This document shows positions 34,111-44,059 of a DNA stretch of 64,000 nucleotides, piece after piece. The notes below the pieces were generated by a model, which saw only the letters and a list, made by a program, of their open reading frames with translations, ran no database searches and was not told the origin of the DNA. The translations under genes and the position numbers were made by a program. Location of the stretch: NCBI GenBank assembly GCA_004154925.1, contig QJNS01000210.1, positions 62,001-126,000 of the forward strand, written 5' to 3'. Origin of the DNA: Monosporascus cannonballus (lineage: Eukaryota > Ascomycota > Sordariomycetes > Xylariales). Every line of letters starts with the position of its first letter. The stretch's first letter is position 1.

Positions 34111-35750
34111 TGACTAATAAGAAAAGGACATAAAAGTAAATACTTATATTGTAGTTAATAAATTTATAAATGAAATGAAAATTCGTTTGTTATTAATAGC
34201 GTTAATATCAGAAATAATATAATTAACATTTATTACGATTTTTTATTTGTTGAGCAATTCAAATAAAAAAAATCATAAACAAGGTTATTAAAATATTTAT
34301 ATATGGTTATCGTGATTAGGTTTTTGAAAAGAATTGGTTTTTTCATTTATAATAATATATTAAAATTCCAAATATAATGGCTTAAACTTATTAAGGTGTT
34401 TAACGGAGTCCTTAAAATATAAACGGCGAAAAATAATAACGAAATTTTTATAGCGGACGAAATTTATAACATAATACTTATTAAATCGTTTTACTGCAAA
34501 AATAAATTCGATTGGATTTTTAAATCCATTTATTATCGTTTATAAATAACATTTAAAGATAATTTAAAATTAACGGACGTTTATTTCGATATAAATTATA
34601 TTAATATTTTGGCGAATAAATCTTAATTATAGAAGCCCGTTCCTGATATGAAAGTATTTACGGGAAGAAATATTAAGATTTAAGAAATTAAAGATTTGGT
34701 CGAATTTACGAAAAATGTAATATTTATTTTAAATGTTTTAGGTATTATTCATAACATATTTAACATAGCTGTATTCGAGATCCAAATATGGTTAACTTAA
34801 TTTTTTAATTTTAATATATTCTTACGTACTGAAATTTTTGTCTATTATAACGTTCCGATAAATTACTTAGATAAGATAATAATAATCGTATTTTGTAAAA
34901 ATATCTTAATTTTTATGGAAATAATTTATATACGGAAACTTGTTAGAAAACGAATTTTAAAAGCCGTAAATACGGTTATTCTATTTTATTTAATATTTAC
35001 AGTATTTATTTTTTACATCGACTTTTCTTACTTTAACAGAAACAGATTTAAAATGGATTATATCTTTATTACAGGATACGATAAGATTATTAACGTTATT
35101 ACGTTAAACGATATATCGAAAGCGATTTCGTTTTTAAATTATATATCCAAGTTTATATAGATATAAAGGAAGTTAAAGTTTGGTAAAATTGAAAATAACG
35201 ATAACGAAGATGAATTTTCTACGATATAAAAAAAGAAACTTTTCGTCCAAATAGCCGTCATATGAAATAAATAGGCTGACGAAATATATTAAACAGATAT
35301 AGAAATCGAAAAACTCTGGTTTTCGTAAAAGCTTAAAATAATTAACGAAATAATATACGTTATATATTCGGCAGAAGTTACGAGAAAGGACGTATAAAAT
35401 GCTGCATGCGGAAATAAAATAAAGATCGGAAAAATAATTTTATCATTCGAAATAAACCATTTAAGCGATATACGAAAAATAATTACTATAAATAAAGTGT
35501 ATAAATAGAATATCGAACTAACCCTGGCGTAATATTTTAAAAAGGTTTTGAAAACGAGAAAGATTTGGCGGGCAAAAGGTATTATTTTAATACTGAAAGA
35601 AGAAAAAATGCTTATTAATTTTGTTAAAAGATAACAAAGCCAAATTAAACCCACGCTTTTTTATGCACTAAGGATCTAGTATCGGAAGTTTTTAAATAAA
35701 GGATTTAATAAGATTTATTACTTTGGCAAAATAAATTTAATGATAACGAT
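34111..35750 (+). pseudogene. J protease/RT N-terminal region, degraded
   Basis: By position between gag and RT this would hold protease and the RT approach. The open piece 34915-35160 reads EIIYIRKLVRKRILKAVNTV and ITGYDKIINVITLNDISKAI, with no active site seen. The long open minus-strand frame 35289-35654 is regarded as a shadow: the plus strand here has few stops and reads Glu/Lys-rich sequence (WRAKGIILILKEEKM near 35570). Confidence 0.3.
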
Positions 35751-36235
35751 GACGTTTTTTTAGTTGTGTAGTTTTTGTAATATAGCGAATAATAAACGAA
35801 ATTTGCAAAAGAAAATTACTATTAATTGTCGAACGTTGAATAAAATCTTAATACTCGAAGTATATCGTTTATTTAATTAAAGCTTTATTTTTCAAAAAAT
35901 ACAAAAATATAAATACGTTATCGCTTTAGATTATTTTCAGTTTTCTTATTAATTTCTGAGTTGTAAGAAATATAAAATAAGATAATTCTTATTTTATTTA
36001 ATGGCTTCGAAATAACTTTGTATATGTTTAACGCTTTATGAACCGTGTTTTTCAAACGGAAAATGGTTTTGCTATTATCGATATAAATAATATAGTTATT
36101 TTTAATAAAATAGTAAAGAACTACGTTAAATATGTTAATACGGTTTTGGAAATATTTTTTTTAAAAAAAGGGCCTAATATTGGCCTTTTTGAAAACGTTC
36201 GTAAATTATATAGCAATGAAGCTTTTCAGATTTAA
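35751..36235 (+). pseudogene. J reverse transcriptase relic
   Basis: Near 35815-35880 reads LQKKITINCRTLNKILILEV, matching the gypsy RT 'RALN..T' block. The open frame 36038-36235 reads NGFAIIDINNIVIFNKIVKN then YVKYVNTVLEIFFLKKG, the RT palm. The catalytic Y-x-D-D is DINN at 36080-36091 (both Asp to Asn), and the block K..(E/N)(D/Y)HVKH.N.V follows as expected. Inactivated by RIP. Confidence 0.65.
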
Positions 36236-37607
36236 AGTAAATAGTTTTAGTGTTTTTTATTACTAAGGATTGTATTCAGGCATTATATAAGTTTATTTTT
36301 TTCGGACATTAGGACCTTAAAAACGTATATGAGGATAACCGCATTTTTTCGTCGTTTCGTCCCTTAGTATTAGCAGAAAATAAAACCCCTGCAAAAAAAA
36401 GATGACGATATTAAAGGAAAAACGTAAGGATGTTACCTTTCTCCAACAATCGGTTAATGTAAAAAAACGATAAATTTCTAAAAAAAACATTTATTTTAAC
36501 TAAGATAAAGTAAAAGACTTTGATTATTTTGTAAAATTAATTAACAAAAATATATTATTTCGTATATTGGAATTACGAATTCGTTATTTTTATTACGATC
36601 AATATTTTTCGCATTTGCGGATTTAAAGAAATAGTGTTTTATTATCCAAAATTAAACGAATAATGGATATATATAAATTCGGTCAAATTAATTTTGTTTT
36701 CATAAAGGCATTAATTAAAGTTAAAACGAAATATGCCGTTATAAAAAACGAAGTTATGTATTTTGTATAAACAGTACGTAATTTCTAAATTTAAAATTAA
36801 TCATAAACTCGGCCGGTAATTATTGTAATAAATTATAAGGTTATAAAAGATATTGTTAGCCAAAGAAACCTGTAGTTAATAAACCTTATAAAAATAAATA
36901 CGAAACTTATACTGGCATTAATATATTTTTTAGCATTTTTCTTTCAATATTCGTTATATCTGAAATAAAATTAATTTCGTACCCGACATCTCTTTTTACG
37001 TTTATTTACGGCATTAAAAGCCTTGTTTATTTATTTTCTCAATATCGACGTTGAATATATAATAAAAGCTTTTTTCGTTAAAGTTTTCTTACATTTAAAT
37101 CGTTAATAATTCCGACGAATATTTTAAAGAAAAAATAATTGGATATTTATTTTATTGCGGAATCGGCCGCGTACCATATATTCCTTATAATACGGAATAT
37201 TTTCATTTATTTCGTATTATAAATCTTTCGAAAAAATACTAAAAACAGGGTATAATTTTGAAAACCAATCTTTTAACAGTTTTTATTAGATTAATACGAC
37301 GAATTAGTGAAAAACGGGGTTTACGACGAATTTTAAAAATACGGAAAATTATAATAAAAGAAAAAATACTTATTAAAGAAAGAAAAGTATTAGGATAAGA
37401 TTTCAAGAAAAACGAAATCGTATTACAATCTAATAAACTTAGGTCTGAGAGAACGGTCGTAACTATAAAAATAAAACGACTCACCTTATAAATTGAGTAA
37501 TAAATAATTATTAATATGTCCATAATAACTTTTAAAAAAAATAATTATAATTATTAGAAATTATAATTACCGTAAGCCACATATTTAGAAATAATTCATA
37601 GAATAAT
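36236..37607 (+). pseudogene. J RNase H and downstream pol relic
   Basis: At about 36710-36890 the frame reads KVKTKYAVIKNEVMYFV, stop, TVRNF and later TRPVIIVINYKVIKDIV. This is the gypsy RNase H region (E in NEV retained, catalytic Asp of VTDHK type now Asn). Downstream to 37500 there is Arg/Lys-rich sequence without a motif I recognise; integrase is not evident. The minus-strand frame 37239-37523 is probably a shadow. Confidence 0.5.
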
Positions 37608-37684
37608 GAAAAAATATATATACGTTCGTTATTTCTATATTTTAGATAATTTTAATTTATAATAATAATTCGTTACTTAAAACG
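37608..37684 (+). repeat. Old A-type LTR fragment, left part
   Basis: atatatacgttcgttatttc...cgttacttaaaacg matches the middle of A-type LTRs. It is interrupted by a solo LTR at 37685 and continues at 38102-38223. Its last five bases AAACG are the left target duplication. Confidence 0.75.
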
Positions 37685-38096
37685 TGTTATGACCTAACGG
37701 TCTTGGCTCTTGGAAGCGGTTGGAACCTTGGGAACGCCAAGCTTCGACTGAGCGAAGAAGTTACGTGACTGGCTTAAAGAGCTCAAGGGCTCTGGTTGGT
37801 CAAAGAAACTTGAGCCAGTTAAGCATTAAAAGGGCTGAAGGGGGCTCAGGAGAACTTAATTAAGGAAGTGTCGTTAAGCCGTAATAAGCAGCTTAAGCCA
37901 GTAGTACGATATATACGTTCGTTATTTCCATAATTTAGATAGCACCAGCTTGCAATATAAACTCGTGACCTAATATACTTTTAGTATTACGACATATAAT
38001 TAAGTTACTTTATTGCTCAGATTTTTATGATACTCCTGCCAACATAAACCCGTACGACTTAGGTTTAATAATTGGTTAAACTCCTTAGTCGTTATA
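37685..38096 (+). repeat. Solo A-type LTR nested in an older LTR
   Basis: 412 bp, tgttatgacctaacgg...cttagtcgttata, flanked by exact 5-bp duplications AAACG (37680-37684, 38097-38101). The best preserved A-type LTR in the window, with little RIP. Its first part has ctcaag/cttaag repeats; the 3' half is shared with D-type LTRs. Confidence 0.9.
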
Positions 38097-38101
38097 AAAC
38101 G

Positions 38102-38223
38102 TTCTTGATATTACGAGACGTAATAAGTTATTATATTCATTACTCAAAATCCTACGATATTTCTGCCAACATAAACCCGTACAACATAGGTTTAATAGTT
38201 GGTTAAACCGCTTAACCGTTATA
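38102..38223 (+). repeat. Old A-type LTR fragment, right part
   Basis: ttcttgatattacgagacg...cttaaccgttata continues the interrupted LTR. Beyond it lies a pogo transposase fragment rather than gypsy gag, so this LTR is solo or was split from its element. Confidence 0.75.
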
Positions 38224-38459
38224 AAAAAACGCGCAATCTTTAAATAAAATATTAATCGAATTACCTTAATACGAAAAGTACAAAAGTAACAGAAATACCA
38301 TAAAGCTTAAAAGGCAAAATAACTTTTAATACCTTTCGAAAAAAGCTTTTTCAATTTATAAATTAAAACTGAAAAAATATTAAGTACGTTTTGATAAAGG
38401 TTAAAATTTTTAATTTTATTTCGTATATTCTAAAAGCCCGTAAGAGTTTAACGAGTATA
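38224..38459. other. AT-rich relic before K transposase
   Basis: No open frame or repeat recognised. Probably the 5' part of the pogo element K. Confidence 0.3.
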
Positions 38460-39474
38460 AAGAAGCATTAAATTGACAATTCTTTATGCCGCAATAACGA
38501 TATATTACTTAAAGATTCGTATATTTTCGAATTTCTTTAAGCTAAAAAAATCTAAATATAAAAAATCGTATCTTTTTACGAATTCTTCGGCTGTAAAATT
38601 AGAAAAAAAGGTTAAATTTAAAAATATTATTAACCTAAACGGAAAGGGGGTGAAAAAAAAGCGAAAATAATACGGATAGGGTTCTCAGAAACATTTTACG
38701 TAAAAACGCCGAAATTATAAAATTCTAATTTACGGCCTGAGTTTTTATTTTCAAAAACATATAGAGAAATATATACAGAAATAATAAAAAGTTAATATTA
38801 TTTATAACTTTTATAAAACGTTGCATTAAACCTTATTATATCCAACTATAATTTTTTAAGGATATAATAATAAATTTTAAGCTGAAATAACTTAAAAATA
38901 CCTTTATGATAGTTTTAGAAAATTGTATAACTAAAAACGCTAACTAAAAAGGAATAACGTATTTTGTTTTAACGGCTATAATATTTATATTTCGGCCTTT
39001 TGTATGTTTCTTCGCTGTATATATAAGATATAATTAATATATACACTTTTATATATTTATTTAAAATAATCGTTAAATTCTATGGTATTTTTTACGCTAC
39101 AATATTATTATTACTTAAATATGCATAAGTAGCAATTAAAGGATCCGTTTATATGTGTATCAAAATAAAGGTTTTTTAAGGTTTATTATAAGGTTTCTTT
39201 AAAGGCCTATTTTTTATTTAATATTCGTTCAAGTTTTTTTCGGACAGGAATAATGTTATTCGACCTTAAAAAAGTTCCATTAAACTTAAAATTAATTAAT
39301 ATTAGTCGTCGACCCGTTATCTCTAAGAAAAAAAACCGTTAAAAGCAATTCCAAAACGTATTTTTTATCCCGAAATAAAGATATAATCTAAAGAGCTAAT
39401 TTAGGAAGCTGGAAAACGAATTAGACAAAATTAAACGTAACTTTAGGACCTTGATTAATAAGGTTGAGAAAATG
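38460..39474 (+). pseudogene. K: pogo/Fot1-like transposase, C-terminal part
   Basis: Discontinuous frames show the DDE_1 transposase order. An open basic stretch covers 38473-38670. FNGYNIYISAFCM near 38965 corresponds to the second catalytic block (x-D-G-x-x-S-H), with Asp now Asn. Later come FFKVYYKVSLKAYFLFNIRS, FFRTGIMLFDLKKV and a Lys/Glu-rich coiled tail (KLENELDKIKRNFRTLINKV). IR-S-FF-TGI-P-D is the typical C-terminal block of fungal pogo-type transposases. Truncated at the LTR starting at 39475; no TIRs seen. Different from F. Confidence 0.55.
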
Positions 39475-39871
39475 TGTGACGGCTAGGCGGTTTAATCAAC
39501 GATTAAACCTAAGTCGTACGAGTTTATGTTGGCAGGAGTATCGTGGGAATCTGAGCAATAAATATAGTAATCGTATTACGTCTCGTAATACCAAGGGTGC
39601 TTTAAATAACGATGTTATATTGTAAGCTGAAGTTAGCTAAACTATGGAAATAATAAGCGTATATATTTTCGTTCTGGCTCAAAGTGCTTAAGCGGCTCAA
39701 ACCCTTAAGCCCGTTGAGCCCTTTGAGCTCCTTTGCCGGCTCAAGGGGCTCAAGGTGCTTGGCGCCTTGAGACCTTTGAGCCGGTTACGTGACTTCTTGG
39801 CGGTGGTCGGGGTTTGTTTTCTTCGTGGGCCCGACCGTCCGTAAGGAAGCCAAGACCGTTAGGTCATAACA
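39475..39871 (-). repeat. A-type LTR, minus orientation
   Basis: tgtgacggctaggcgg...ttaggtcataaca, well preserved. The reverse complement matches the A2/solo LTR over its length, including the ctcaag repeats. Flanks (aaatg, cagtt) do not form a target duplication. It abuts another LTR fragment, so a recombination or deletion joint is likely on one side. Confidence 0.85.
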
Positions 39872-39960
39872 CAGTTACGTAATATCTTAACTTGGGTTGG
39901 ATTTAGCTTTTTTTATAGCTCTCACCGTTTGTAAGGAAACTAAGACCGTTAAGTTATAAT
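39872..39960 (-). repeat. LTR fragment of element G (left, 3' LTR)
   Basis: cagttacgtaatatcttaac...gaccgttaagttataata is the first 89 bp (in LTR sense) of an A1-like LTR. Immediately inside lies the complement of a PPT (cgattttttcttttttagga), so it is the remaining end of the 3' LTR of minus-strand element G. The rest was replaced by the LTR at 39475-39871. Confidence 0.6.
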
Positions 39961-40059
39961 ACGATTTTTTCTTTTTTAGGATTTTTGTTTTTAAAGATTA
40001 AATCGTTTATTTATTAATTCTAGTAAATAACGTTTTCCTTTTCATATTTATCATATCGG

Positions 40060-40541
40060 ATTGTATTACAAAATCTCGTTTTCGTAAAGCTATTAACGCT
40101 TTAATTCTTTTAAAACGTATTAAACGTTTTGGTTTTAAAATTACCTTTTACTTTTATTATAAAAAGGAAAATGCGGAATATAAGATGGGTCGGGAGTTCT
40201 TAAAATATACGTAATATATTCAATATAGCAGCCTTTATGATATTTTCGATTCTTTTAAAACTAGGTACTAAAGACTTTTGGACAAGACAAATCGTTTAAA
40301 GTATAAAGAAAAGCAAGTTCGTAAAGAATTACGGATTACTGCCAACAAATTAAATCGTTTGTACAAGCAAAAACGATTATTTCGTTGCCATGATATCGAA
40401 ATATTTCGTCGTAATATTAAAGGTACGAAAGCCATAAAGGATTTTAAACGCCTTAAAAGAACCAGAAAAATTAAAGGTTGTCGTTATAATTACTACGTTA
40501 GCATAAGTTACGGCCAACTGGCTCGATATCCTAGCTACTAA
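40060..40541 (+). pseudogene. Antisense accessory ORF of G, best preserved C-terminal half
   Basis: Antisense to pol and next to the 3' LTR. The cluster region reads ITFYFYYKKENAEYKMG (40139 on) then EFLKYT, stop, YIQYSSLYDI, with Tyr at the Cys positions. From 40278 the frame is open to the TAA at 40539. That part reads LKYKEKQVRKELRITANKLN, RLYKQKRLFRCHDIEIF, then RRNIKGTKAIKDFKRLKRTR, a basic heptad-like helix. About 135 residues in all. The KL.RL.KQ..LFR pattern is shared with A1, A2 and, loosely, H and D copies. It resembles hypothetical ascomycete proteins with a zinc-like Cys cluster plus coiled coil. Function unknown; DNA/RNA binding is only a guess. Confidence 0.6.
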
Positions 40542-41458
40542 CTGGTCGTTTATTCAGTAAGGCGCGCCCGCCGTTTTTGATAAAATCTCCTTAACAGGCG
40601 CTAGGTATTTATAAGATTTTTGCCTGGTTCTCAAATATTTTCGAAATCTGAATGCTTTTTCCATTTAATTAGGTACTAGGTAAGTTCTTTTTTTTTGCAT
40701 ATCTAATATATTTTCCACCTTTACGTTATTTGGTACTATATGTACCCTTATAGTATTCGCTATTAACTGAAGCGAGGAGATATAAAAAACTAGATAAAGT
40801 GGGACTTTTAATAAAAGTTTTAAATGGTATTTATTTTCTGAAATTTACTTGATAATTTTATATAGACTAATATATTTACACTTGAGTTTTTCATTATGTC
40901 GTTTTATTTAAATATTTTTGATAGCAAAACAAACTATTTCCCTTTTTTAAAAAATTAATCCCTTTAACCTTTTTTAATTATAATATTTGTTTATTTGATT
41001 ACCCACGAATTTTAATTTTGTTTCTATTTTTAATATAATTACTTAAATTATACCGTCGTAAATATTACTTTAATATTAATAACTTCGTCGTATACATTTT
41101 TAAAATTATTTAATATCAAATTAGAAATTACGTTTATTATAATTATAACAATATATCTATAATAATTAATATTTTTAATATATTAAGTAATAAAAATAAT
41201 TTAGTATGATTTTTTTATATTTAATTAATATTATATATTAAGCATATATTTAGTATTTTATTTGAACGTTTTATTTATTTATCCGTTTAAAGGTTATGTA
41301 CAATATATAATTTATAATTTAAATCAACACATTTTGCAAGGCCGTATTAAAATTCAAAAATAAACGTATTTCTTTTTTCGAATATAATTTTCTATAATAT
41401 TACATTAAAATTAAAAATAATCTTTAAAAAAATATATATGTTATTCTTTTCGTAATAA

Positions 41459-41738
41459 TGAACTGGGGTAAGGAGAATTGGTCTTGATTAATGCGGATAA
41501 CCATCTTATGTCACAGTACGGAATGGGATTGTCGAAAAATAAAGAACTGATTCCAATTATATTTAAGGTGTTGAACCTTGATGACTAAAAATGGCAGAAG
41601 GCATGCTGAATGGTGATGGTCGCCGAAGATGCCTGGGAGTTGAACCCATGGCAAAAAAGAACTTCTTAATATACCTGCGAAGCTCGGGCTTTCTGATCAG
41701 CCGAGCCTGACCATGGGTGTAACACCCCGCCTCACTTT
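41459..41738 (-). repeat. R repeat copy 2
   Basis: Reverse complement of R1, about 280 bp, tgaactggggtaagg...ccgcctcacttt, flanked by AATAA (41454-41458, 41739-41743), the complement of the TTATT target of R1. Little RIP. No ORF. Confidence 0.65.
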
Positions 41739-42154
41739 AATAATATTGTGTAAAGAAAATAAAAAATAAAACACTTGGTAAATTTGTCGATTATTACGAA
41801 AATAGTATCGTAATAAATTTTTATTATTAAGTTTTTTAGTATAGAAAATTTAATACTAAAATTTCTAATAATTAAATTTTAAAATTTTTTAAAAAATTAA
41901 TAATAATTATATTTCTTATATAGTTTATATTGTTATGCTTTAACCTTATTACCAGGCTTATATTATTGTCGTATTTTTTAAATTATTATTTTTATTTGTA
42001 GAAAATAATAAATGTATTAAAATTAAATTAATGTTCTTATAAAAATTTAAATATTTATATAACTGATATTTATATATATTACGTACTAAATTTATTTAAT
42101 ATTATTTTATAATTTATAATTTATTTATATATTAATTTTTATTAACTTAATAAA

Positions 42155-42429
42155 TGAGGGTAGGGGCAGAATTGATCGAGATTAATGCGGATAATCAATT
42201 TATGTTCCGGTACGAAACGGGATTAACGAAATAAAAAGCTTACTTCGAATATATTGATGGTACTGAACCTCGATGACTGGAATGGCAAAAAACATACTGA
42301 GTAATAATGATTATAGGTAATGCCTAAGGGTTGAACCTATGGCGAAAAAGAACTCCTTAATATACATGAAAAAACTAGGCTTTTTGATCAGCGGAGCCTA
42401 ATCATAAGGGTAATACTCTGCCCCACTTT
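42155..42429 (-). repeat. R repeat copy 3
   Basis: Third copy, tgagggtaggggcag...tgccccacttt, more diverged and more RIP-like than copies 1 and 2. Flanks ataaa / attat are not identical. Confidence 0.6.
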
Positions 42430-43710
42430 ATTATCGTTACTTTTTTTATTTATTAATATATATTATATATATGCCGCCTAGATTATCAGAATTTTATATA
42501 GGCGAAAATAGAATTTTATAATAATGTTGAAAATGATATTATTAATTTTAATTAATTATATTTCCAACTTTAATTATTTACTTAAAATCTTTAATTTCTT
42601 ATTTTTTTATATATTTTTCATAAATAATAACCAAAATAAAGTTTGTTTTTTTTGCCAATTTTTATAATTCTTTTATAAGTTTTTTAATTATAATAAAAAC
42701 AATAAAGTTTAAATAATCCGTATATATTTTAACGTAATAAGGATTTTCTTTAAAAGAATACTTAAAATTTCGAAAAGGTATAATAATAACTATAAACCAT
42801 ATATTTAAATTAACGTATTAAACGTCGGGTTTTCTCAAATTTATTTAAATGTAATATAACAAAATATAATTTATTTTAATTATTTTATGATCTAATTGTT
42901 ACGTTTAACGTATACTTCGAAATATCGGTTTTTAATTTAATAAAACGTATTAAATTATGTACAATTACTATTAACTTATTAATAATCGTATTGTTAATGT
43001 TTTAAAGTATGTTTTTATTTGTAACTTTCATTTAAACCTCTTTTAATAAAATTCATTAAAAGTATAATAATTTTATGAAAACCTCGAATAGACGTTATAT
43101 AATAATTAGTAAATATAAAAATACCTGTACTTTTTAATTATTATTAACCTTTAATATTTTTTAACTATCATAAATTTCTAAAACTATATTTGAAATATTT
43201 TATTTTCTATTTATGGAATTAAATCCATTTGTGTTAATTAATAGTTTGGCGTTTTATAACGGTTAAGAAACTTTATAAACATATTTTATTTATTTTTTAT
43301 TCTCGAATAAATAAGAATATTATCGAAACAATATATAATAATAACGTTAAAATATTTACATAATACATAATTTATTATCGCTTATAATATTATTAATAAG
43401 TTCGTAAAATTGATTAACGTAATTAAATATTTAAATTATCTATATTCCGTTTTAACAGTTATTTTCTATTTACGTTCCCTAAAGAATTAATAAAACTATA
43501 TATATTTTTCAAAGTAAATATTATAAATTATTATAATTCGTTAAAACGGTATTTTATTTTAATAATTAATTTTCATAAAATTTAATTTCTAATAATAGAA
43601 ATATTATTTATTTATTTGGAATTACGTATAAATTATAATTTATTATTTTTTAAGTACCAAAAATATAAGAAATTTTATGGACAATTTGGAAATCGAATTT
43701 ATTTTTTTAT

Positions 43711-43875
43711 TGTCAGGGGCTTCATACGCAGTAGCTAAGGATATGGGCCATAATAGGTCTATTGAGAAATCTAGAGAACAGCTAAGAAAATACGTAGGAG
43801 CAGCTAGCTATATATATAGGAACCACGGGATTAGCGTTATGCTAATCTTTTTACTAAGGCCTTTGGCCCGTGACA
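43711..43875 (-). repeat. E 3' LTR (left)
   Basis: tgtcaggggcttcatacg...cccgtgaca, 165 bp. Contains the palindromic-looking gggattagcgttatgctaat. The open frame across it (43677-43949) is fortuitous: it is shared with the other LTR because the LTRs are copies. Confidence 0.9.
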
Positions 43876-43895
43876 TAACCCCCCCCTCTAAATCT
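43876..43895 (-). promoter_or_regulatory. E polypurine tract
   Basis: taacccccccctctaaatct reads agatttagaggggggggtta on the minus strand directly before the 3' LTR. A G-rich PPT, confirming minus orientation. Confidence 0.75.
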
Positions 43896-44059
43896 AATTT
43901 TCGTTTTTTCCCGTTACGCGGCAAACGCTTATTTATAACACCCTTTTAGGGTTTTTGTTCCAAGGCGGCGATATTCGCAAATCCTAGTCCGAGGGGTCCT
44001 TTGACGGTTATAGGGAAACCACGCCGTATGCTTTACGCCCGTACGTTTTTAACGCGTTA

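Larger units (their letters stand above)
31469..37607 (+). mobile_element. Gypsy relic J, plus strand, non-chromovirus type
   Basis: Contains gag-like, RT and RNase H relics in plus-strand order. The left end may be an LTR fragment starting tgttacgctttttctattc (31469), with a less decayed section to about 31575 (cgtctccaggcaggagacc). No matching right LTR was found; the right end runs into an old A-type LTR fragment at about 37608. No chromodomain and no antisense accessory ORF were seen. Boundaries are uncertain. Confidence 0.5.
40600..43710 (-). pseudogene. G integrase to RT relic
   Basis: 40600-40760 matches D at 48320-48470 (ccatttaattaggtactagg). The C-terminal integrase and RNase H therefore run from here towards 43000, interrupted by R2 and R3. 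The RT active site is at 43319-43330 as CFDN followed by ILIYSR, Y-x-D-D decayed. The RT upstream part is cut at 43710 by E and resumes at 59519. All frames closed. Confidence 0.55.

Noticed and set aside
35289..35654. 121-codon minus-strand ORF (Ile/Phe/Ser-rich)
   Set aside because: It lies opposite the J pol relic. The plus strand shows Glu/Lys-rich pol-like sequence; the minus frame has the hydrophobic composition of a shadow.
37239..37523. 94-codon minus-strand ORF
   Set aside because: Opposite the plus-strand J pol relic; no domain and shadow-like composition.
43677..43949. 90-codon ORF and its relative at 59290-59547 as a conserved protein family
   Set aside because: The shared peptide falls exactly within the two 165-bp LTRs of E (43711-43875 and 59354-59518), which are bordered by TTTAT duplications. 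The similarity is LTR duplication, not a gene.
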